This document shows positions 58,664-64,000 of a stretch of DNA of 64,000 nucleotides, piece after piece. Origin of the DNA: Oscillospiraceae bacterium (GTDB lineage Bacteria > Bacillota > Clostridia > Oscillospirales > JAAYOS01). The notes below the pieces were generated by a model. That model searched no databases. It had not been told where the DNA came from and saw only the letters and a list, made by a program, of their open reading frames with translations. The translations under genes and the position numbers were made by a program. Position 1 is the first letter of the stretch; every line of letters starts with the position of its first letter. The stretch covers positions 124,001-188,000 of the forward strand of contig JAISEG010000005.1 in assembly GCA_031264245.1 (NCBI GenBank). The letters are read 5' to 3'.

Positions 58664-60934
58664 ATGTCCGGAAATATTATATCAGGTGAAATAATCCTCC
58701 AGTGGGATTACAAAATTCAAACGATCACGTTCGCCGCAAATGAAATAAGAAAAGCTCTGGCGGAAAAGGGACATAGCGTCAAGACGGAAGATTTGTCAGC
58801 ATCTTCAGAGAATAGCGTGTGTTCCAGGATTGTTCTGTCAACGAGGGAGGCAAGCCCTGAAAATCCGGCTTGCGTACTGATAGACGCGCAAGCGGTTCCT
58901 CCCCTGACAGCACAGGCGTATACAGTCCGCAAAAGCCAATCCGAAGGAAATGCGGTTTGGTATGTGGTCGGCTTTGACGACTATGGAACGATGATCGGCG
59001 GGCTCGACCTTTCCCGGACAATTATGCTGTTTGGTCTGGAAGCTGTTCGCGATTGTGATAAATCGCCATGCGTCAAGGAGCGGGGGATTAAATTCAACAT
59101 ACCCCTGGATGCGCGTACGCCCAGCTATTCCGATGCGGGTGATTCGGCGCAGGAGAATATAGCAAACATGTGGGATATGGAATTCTGGCATGAATTCCTG
59201 GACGAAATGGCAAAAAACCATTTCAATGTTCTCTCCCTATGGACCCTTCAGCCGTTCCCCTCCATGGTCACAGTCCCCGAATATCCGCAGGCGTCAATCT
59301 CCGACGTCATGAGAACCAAAACGCCGCTTACGCCGAGTCTTGAAGGGCAGGATATGTCGACGCCCGAGAGCTTGGATAACCTTGTTACACTGAAGAAAAT
59401 GCCGATTGATGAAAAAATCCGGTTTTGGCAGGAGGTCATGGAATATGCAAAAAGCCGGGGCATTGACCTCTATCTCTTTTTCTGGAATATGTTTGTTTTC
59501 GGCACGGAAAGCTCAGGGTATGGTTTTACAGCTTCGTTGGACGACCCCAAAACCAAAGACTATTTTCGCAGGGGTGTGACGGCGCTCATAAAAACATATC
59601 CGTTATTAAAAGGAATCGGCATTACCGCAGGCGAAAATATGGCAAGAAATACCGATATAGACGAAAGCTGGCTGTATGATACCTTCGGGGAAGGGATCAA
59701 CGATGCGTTGGAAGCGGATAAAAGCCGAAGCTTTTGCCTGATACACCGCGTCCAATACGCCAGCATAAAAAAAGCGATTCAGACGTTTTCCGGGCTTAAT
59801 CCCAGATGCCGCCTCGACGTCAGCTTTAAATATTCGCAGGCCCATGTGTACTCATCATCAACACCGAATTACATTAACGAGGGGTTTATAGAATCCTTGA
59901 ATCTCTCTGCGGAGGACCTTGTAAAAGCGAGTGAATACATAAAGAAAATCCCTGCCGATGAGAAAAGCTTCCTTGAATCGATCGGGGATTGCAAAACGTG
60001 GCTTACGGTGAGGGACGACGATTACTATATGCTGCGCGGCGGGTGTGACCCTGAGTTTATCCGAACCTATATAAAAACAATGCCCCATGAGAAGCTGCGG
60101 GGCTTTTACCTGGGTCCGGACGGCTATACCTGGGGGAGGGAATATATAAGCAAGGACCCTGATTCCCCCCGTCAGATAATTTTCAAGAAAAGATGGTATT
60201 CCTTCTACCTCTGGGGAAGCCTTGCCTACGATCCGGATATCCCGCGGGAGCATTTTATCAGGACGCTCAGCCTCCGCTTCCCGGATATCAATGCGGAGAC
60301 TCTGTTTTTTGCCTGGCAGAAGGCGTCGCAGGTCATTCCGCTTGTCAACAGGTTCCACAACAGCGACTGCATGATGGATTTCCAGTGGTATCCCGAAGCC
60401 TGCGCCGGGCGCTCCGGTTTTCATGATATTAACCGGTTTATCCATACCAGACCTCAGAGAAATGAGGGACTTATCGGTATCAAAGATTACGTGAACTCTA
60501 AAATAAACTGCACACAGCAATCAGGAATCACCCCTGTGGAATTGTCGCAGGAGTTGATGGAGACCGCCAATGAAGCGTTAACGCACATAAAAGCTTTAGG
60601 GGAAGCAACAGGAAAAGAGCTTCGTGAAACGCTTTCTGACATTGAGGCAATGGCTATACTCGGAAAGTACTATTCCGCGAAAATTTTGGGTGCCGCAAGC
60701 AAGCACCTTGCCGACCGGACCGGCGACGCGGCGGAGAAGGAGACAAGCCAAAAAATCGCTGTAGACCAACTGCTCAAGGCTTCAAAATATTGGGAAGAGT
60801 ATGCGAAGATTATTGACACGCACTACAATCCGCAGACGCTGACCCGGTTGATCCCGGAGCAGAGCGATTTGCCCAGGGATATCAGTGTTGCAAGACTGCA
60901 AGCTGATGTGGAGCGCGACATAGCTCTGGTTTAG
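58664..60934 (+). CDS. Large alpha-glucuronidase-like (GH67/GH20-type fold) protein
   Basis: The 756-residue soluble protein begins with a GH20 domain 2-like or alpha-glucuronidase N-domain (FAANEIRKALAEKGHSV near residue 22, WYVVGFDDYGTMIGGLDLSR near 105) followed by a TIM-barrel-like region (GIKFNIPLDARTPSY near 145, SRGIDLYLFFWNMFVF near 265, GIGITAGENMAR near 310, GFYLGPDGYTWGREY near 475) and a helical C-terminus. These features suggest a glycosidase acting on uronate- or hexosamine-containing sugars. No signal peptide is present. Activity is unproven. AAGGTG precedes the ATG. No transporter or sugar operon is near. Confidence 0.7.
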   Translation: MSGNIISGEIILQWDYKIQTITFAANEIRKALAEKGHSVKTEDLSASSENSVCSRIVLSTREASPENPACVLIDAQAVPPLTAQAYTVRKSQSEGNAVWYVVGFDDYGTMIGGLDLSRTIMLFGLEAVRDCDKSPCVKERGIKFNIPLDARTPSYSDAGDSAQENIANMWDMEFWHEFLDEMAKNHFNVLSLWTLQPFPSMVTVPEYPQASISDVMRTKTPLTPSLEGQDMSTPESLDNLVTLKKMPIDEKIRFWQEVMEYAKSRGIDLYLFFWNMFVFGTESSGYGFTASLDDPKTKDYFRRGVTALIKTYPLLKGIGITAGENMARNTDIDESWLYDTFGEGINDALEADKSRSFCLIHRVQYASIKKAIQTFSGLNPRCRLDVSFKYSQAHVYSSSTPNYINEGFIESLNLSAEDLVKASEYIKKIPADEKSFLESIGDCKTWLTVRDDDYYMLRGGCDPEFIRTYIKTMPHEKLRGFYLGPDGYTWGREYISKDPDSPRQIIFKKRWYSFYLWGSLAYDPDIPREHFIRTLSLRFPDINAETLFFAWQKASQVIPLVNRFHNSDCMMDFQWYPEACAGRSGFHDINRFIHTRPQRNEGLIGIKDYVNSKINCTQQSGITPVELSQELMETANEALTHIKALGEATGKELRETLSDIEAMAILGKYYSAKILGAASKHLADRTGDAAEKETSQKIAVDQLLKASKYWEEYAKIIDTHYNPQTLTRLIPEQSDLPRDISVARLQADVERDIALV

Positions 60935-60964
60935 TTTTAGAGGAGCATATATGCGAACCGTAGG

Positions 60965-61003
60965 TAATGCCCCCCGCGATTCAGGGAATCGCGGGGGGCA
61001 TTA
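60965..61003. terminator. Bidirectional terminator
   Basis: Perfect 18-bp arms (TAATGCCCCCCGCGATTC and complement) around three bases lie between the convergent glycosidase-like gene and nrdR. Confidence 0.88.
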
Positions 61004-61011
61004 TAAAAATA

Positions 61012-61467
61012 TTATTTCTCTTCGAGGAGACTGTTCATCTCCTTCATAAAGGACTCAATATCCCGAAACTTCCTGTACACCGATGTAAACCGGATATACG
61101 CAACCTCGTCTATGCCCTTCAGCTCCTCCATCGCCATTTCACCTATCTGTGAGGAATCCACTTCTCTCGAGCCGTTATTTTGCAGCCCTTGTTCAATGTT
61201 GTTTACCACGCCTTCAAGCTCCTCAAGGGTTATCGTGCGTTTTGAAAAAGCCCTGAGAAGGGAATTGAAGAGCTTTTGCCTGTCAAACGGCTGACGGGAG
61301 CCGTCGTTCTTCACTACTATTACCGGCATTGCTTCCACTGTTTCATATGATGTAAAGCGTTTGCCGCAGGACAGGCATATGCGCCGCCTTCGTATGGTTG
61401 CCCCTTCGTCGGCAGGTCTTGAATCGACTACCTTGCTGTCAGTGTATCCACAAAACGGACATTTCAT
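61012..61467 (-). CDS. nrdR: Transcriptional repressor NrdR
   Basis: NrdR represses ribonucleotide reductase genes in response to ATP/dATP. The 151-residue protein has the N-terminal zinc ribbon MKCPFCGYTDSKVVDSRP and CLSCGKRFTSYE, then an ATP-cone domain (VVKNDGSRQPFDRQKLFNSL, residues 47-140). Length and motifs are standard. I chose the ATG at 61467 as usual for NrdR; in-frame ATGs further upstream exist. No nrd gene lies nearby. Confidence 0.96.
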   Translation of the reverse strand: MKCPFCGYTDSKVVDSRPADEGATIRRRRICLSCGKRFTSYETVEAMPVIVVKNDGSRQPFDRQKLFNSLLRAFSKRTITLEELEGVVNNIEQGLQNNGSREVDSSQIGEMAMEELKGIDEVAYIRFTSVYRKFRDIESFMKEMNSLLEEK

Positions 61468-61713
61468 ATAAAATGCCATGCACAAAGCCTGTGCGCCAAT
61501 AAACATGCAATAGCATGGCATCAGCGCCAAGCTTTGTTCCTTCCTTTAGGTTATTTCACGCTGTTCTCCAATAATATAAAGAGTTTTAAATTTAAAAAAA
61601 TTTTTATTTTTATTTTGAATAATTAACCAAAATCTGTGTGTGGAACATGCCGCAGTATAAATGTATAATAGAAGATGATTTCAAAATACTTTTTATTTTA
61701 AGGGGGATAAATT

Positions 61714-61962
61714 ATGTATAAAAAGCTTGAAAACCGCTTTTCCCAGCTGCACGCGGCGGCGAAGGCAATTATAAAATACGGGATGCTGATCACAGCGATA
61801 TACCTTACCGGAGCGGTATTTATGCTGCTTCTCACCTACACCGCGGATTTCCAGGAACAGCTTACCCTGCACAGCTACGTAAAGGACTTTATTTCTATCG
61901 GCGCTGTCGTCCTGATTGAGACCTGTCTGGGTTCCTACATAATCAACTCGCGGCTTCAATGA
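61714..61962 (+). CDS. Small two-helix membrane protein
   Basis: This 82-residue protein has two hydrophobic segments (about 23-42 and 60-78) joined by a short loop (TADFQEQLTLHSY). AAGGGGG lies seven bases before the ATG. The family is not recognised; its size and layout resemble small membrane proteins of unknown role. Confidence 0.65.
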   Translation: MYKKLENRFSQLHAAAKAIIKYGMLITAIYLTGAVFMLLLTYTADFQEQLTLHSYVKDFISIGAVVLIETCLGSYIINSRLQ

Positions 61963-62335
61963 ACTCCTTCACCGCGTTAAAGCCGCCGGATAGATATAGA
62001 TATTGTATCCCAGTTCATTTATCCTCTTCACGTAACGAATTATAATATATTGTCCGCGCAAAGTCAACCGCACAGCGCGCCGCGCCAATTATTCATTAAT
62101 TCCCATCCCCGACCTTCCTGCGGCGGGGATGGGAATTTCAGTCGTTTCCCCACTATATCTGTGACTAATTGCGGACTTTATCGAATTAATCCAGATAAAT
62201 CCAAATTTTTTATCCCAAAATATTGCATTTTAAAATTTTTTTGATATAATAGGTTGAACATATATCCCCTGAATAATATCCGGGGATGTGTCTATATTAA
62301 CTGCCCGCTGAAATCAGCGGGGAAGGAGAAAAAGA
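61963..62335. other. Gene-free region upstream of the SLH gene
   Basis: An inverted repeat with 14-bp arms (AATTCCCATCCCCG at 62098-62111, complement at 62124-62137) probably terminates the small membrane protein gene. The rest is AT-rich before 62290, then a small repeat CTGCCCGCTGAAATCAGCGG (62301-62320) precedes the ribosome-binding site of the SLH gene. No coding frame is credible here. Confidence 0.5.
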
Positions 62336-64000
62336 ATGTACAAAAGAAACACCAAAATTTTTGCATGGCTGCTTGTCCTGGCAATTATCTCCGGCTGCTT
62401 TGGTACAGCGCTTGCAACCGCCCTGCCCGGCAGCGACGTCGAGGGTCTGGCTTGCGAGGAAGCTGTAGGAGCGCTTGTTGATTATTCCGTTGTGAGCAAG
62501 TATCCCGATGGCTCCTTCAGACCGGAAAACCCCATCACCCGGGCTGAGACCGCAAAAATGTTGGCTGTCGCCGGGGGCTTCAGGTTCGGCTCCGGTCTGG
62601 GCGCAGGCTCCTTTGCGGATACCAAGGGTCACTGGGCTGAAGGCTTTATCGCCCTTTGTCAGGGCGAGGACATCCTGAACGGTTACTCAGACGGAACCTT
62701 CCGTCCGCAGGGACTTGTTACTTACAATGAAATCTGCGCGATGCTTATCCGCGCCCTTGGGTACACGGACAGTGTGCTTGAAGGCACATATCCCGACAGC
62801 TATGTAAGCAAGGCGGCGGAGCTGGGCATTATCGGAGATGTCTCTGACATGTCCGCAAACGCCAGCAGAGCGGACGTCGCCGTAATGCTCTGGGCGGCTA
62901 TCCAGCTTCCCCTTGTAACGGTGGAAGCCGGAGAGTTCATCAATGTGGGAGAGAACGAAACCCTTGCCTCTCACCTTGAAACACAGAGGATATATAATGA
63001 CAGCGCTATACTCCGCGGCTTCACGCTTGCGGGCTATTACGAGAACAATACGATAAATCAGGTAACGCTGACCGATTCCCCCGCGGCGTATATCTGGAAC
63101 GCCGACATGAGCGCTTTCTACAAAACCGAAGCCACCGCTGAAAATATTATCTACAACTACGTCGCCGTGTGCGACACCAACGCCGATAAAACAGGCGACA
63201 CCCTGTTTATTGTAAAGCGTGCCGACAGTGCGAAGTATTGGAACGAAAACGCCATCTACACCGACCCGCGCGCCGCGTCCGATTCCGCGTACGCCGGAAC
63301 CTTCTCAAATCCCTACAACATTCCGTACGGCGCGCGGCTCATTGAGACCGCCGACAAGGACGGCTTCCTGTCCTGGAGCGGCGCCGGCGTGGATTACAGA
63401 AACATTGTCGCGCCCGGCGACCTCGACGCGAGCACATACTACCCCATATACGACTGGTATAACACCCAGAGCGCCGGAACGCTCACCTTCCTTTCCGGCT
63501 TCAAAACACTCCAGCAGTCCAACGGCTGGGCGTGCGGCGTCACCTCCGCCACAATGGTCATGGATTGGTACGGACTCCGCGGCGATTTGAACGAGCTTGA
63601 TCTCGCCGCGCTGCGCGACAAGAAGGACGCCGACGGGCAATACGTCTGGGGCGGCGGCACCGACACCCAAATGCTTATCAACGCCTTCACGGGCCTCAAC
63701 AAAATGGAGGATAAGAAGGTTTGGAATTGGACCTCCACCTACGACTTTGTCGACAAGGATGGAAACCTCAGCGAGGATTACCTCTCCACCGCCTGGATAC
63801 AAAGCACACTTGCGGAGGGCAAGCCCATACTTATCGGCTGGAACAGCTTCGGGGGACATTGGCAGGTTATCATCGGATATGACAGCATGGGAACCGAAAC
63901 GGTGTCCGACGACGTGCTTATCCTCGCCGATCCCTACGATACCACCGACCACAGAAATGACGGCTACAACATTCAGTCTTATGAGCGCTTCTACTGGGAT
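62336..64000 (+). CDS. Exported SLH-domain protein with C39-like cysteine peptidase domain (3' end outside window)
   Basis: The frame runs open for 555 codons to the window edge. A signal peptide (MYKRNTKIFAWLLVLAIISG) is followed by three S-layer homology segments (about 32-200: YPDGSFRPENPITRAETAKM, DILNGYSDGTFRPQ, DVSDMSANASRADVAVML) that anchor to the cell wall. After a linker a papain-like C39_2-type domain follows with Cys400 in NGWACGVTSATMVMDWYG, His508 in GGHWQVIIGYD and Asp532 in ILADPYD. AAGGAG lies seven bases before the ATG. It probably cuts or processes peptides at the cell surface. The C-terminus is not seen. Confidence 0.87.
   Translation, partial: MYKRNTKIFAWLLVLAIISGCFGTALATALPGSDVEGLACEEAVGALVDYSVVSKYPDGSFRPENPITRAETAKMLAVAGGFRFGSGLGAGSFADTKGHWAEGFIALCQGEDILNGYSDGTFRPQGLVTYNEICAMLIRALGYTDSVLEGTYPDSYVSKAAELGIIGDVSDMSANASRADVAVMLWAAIQLPLVTVEAGEFINVGENETLASHLETQRIYNDSAILRGFTLAGYYENNTINQVTLTDSPAAYIWNADMSAFYKTEATAENIIYNYVAVCDTNADKTGDTLFIVKRADSAKYWNENAIYTDPRAASDSAYAGTFSNPYNIPYGARLIETADKDGFLSWSGAGVDYRNIVAPGDLDASTYYPIYDWYNTQSAGTLTFLSGFKTLQQSNGWACGVTSATMVMDWYGLRGDLNELDLAALRDKKDADGQYVWGGGTDTQMLINAFTGLNKMEDKKVWNWTSTYDFVDKDGNLSEDYLSTAWIQSTLAEGKPILIGWNSFGGHWQVIIGYDSMGTETVSDDVLILADPYDTTDHRNDGYNIQSYERFYWD

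Noticed and set aside
58246-58694. Two plus-strand ORFs before the glycosidase-like gene
   Set aside because: Composition and translation look non-coding, ribosome-binding sites are absent, and the second overlaps the true start region of the 58664 gene.

Overview
The window looks like a chromosomal segment of a moderately GC-rich, anaerobic, spore-forming Clostridia-type Firmicute. The evidence is a complete six-gene Rnf complex, HPr kinase with a ROK sugar kinase, SpoIID and SleL-like sporulation and germination proteins, CarD, NrdR, the TsaB/TsaE pair, and several families typical of Clostridia (DUF1836, DUF1846, DUF4364). An Oscillospirales-like lineage is my inference; no rRNA or other decisive marker is present.

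Layout. 0-5.5 kb: tRNA-Gly, an Fpg/Nei-like protein without the catalytic proline, a small DUF4190 membrane protein, an Lgt-like acyltransferase paralogue, an AEC transporter, a DUF6530-like protein and MreB. 5.9-11.6 kb: a malate block (malic enzyme plus LDH2-type dehydrogenase), a WG-repeat/SLH exported protein and a DUF4015-type protein. 11.9-16.8 kb: the rnfCDGEAB operon on the minus strand. 17.2-28.8 kb: PrmA, SpoIID, HprK, ROK kinase, GNAT, RodA/FtsW, DUF4364, and a minus-strand tsaE-tsaB-upp-HD operon, then DUF1846. 29-31.1 kb: an AT-rich island with a secreted trypsin-fold protease and an unknown membrane protein. 31.1-35 kb: DUF1836, an SGNH hydrolase, the wreck of a second SGNH hydrolase, and a HaeIII-like restriction-modification pair. 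35-41.2 kb: SleL-like LysM/GH18 protein, PHP phosphatase, a protein O-mannosyltransferase-like enzyme, and the divergent bioY/birA pair with a BirA operator. 41.5-58.1 kb: signalling genes: XRE regulator, RCC1-repeat lipoprotein, FIST sensor with an in-frame stop, hemerythrin, hybrid kinase, glmS, then a minus-strand operon of cNMP-binding/DUF2225 protein, hybrid kinase and BMP lipoprotein, followed by CarD and a GAF/PAS/GGDEF protein. 58.6-64 kb: a large glycosidase-like protein, NrdR, a small membrane protein and an SLH/C39-like exported protein cut by the window edge.

The energy logic is coherent: malate oxidation supplies NADH/NADPH, Rnf exchanges electrons between ferredoxin and NAD while moving ions, and HprK/ROK handle sugar control. 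The signalling half combines oxygen- or NO-type sensing candidates (hemerythrin, FIST), nucleoside-type binding (BMP), cyclic nucleotide binding and a diguanylate cyclase.

The most unusual content lies between genes. At least five copies of a ~105-bp inverted-repeat element (MITE-like) are spread through the window, one disrupted by a second fold-back family. Other repeats include GTAGGGGCG-type palindromes, symmetric palindromes carrying TATAAT on both arms, and exceptionally long perfect hairpins (up to 31-bp arms) between convergent genes. No CRISPR array, prophage or rRNA was seen.
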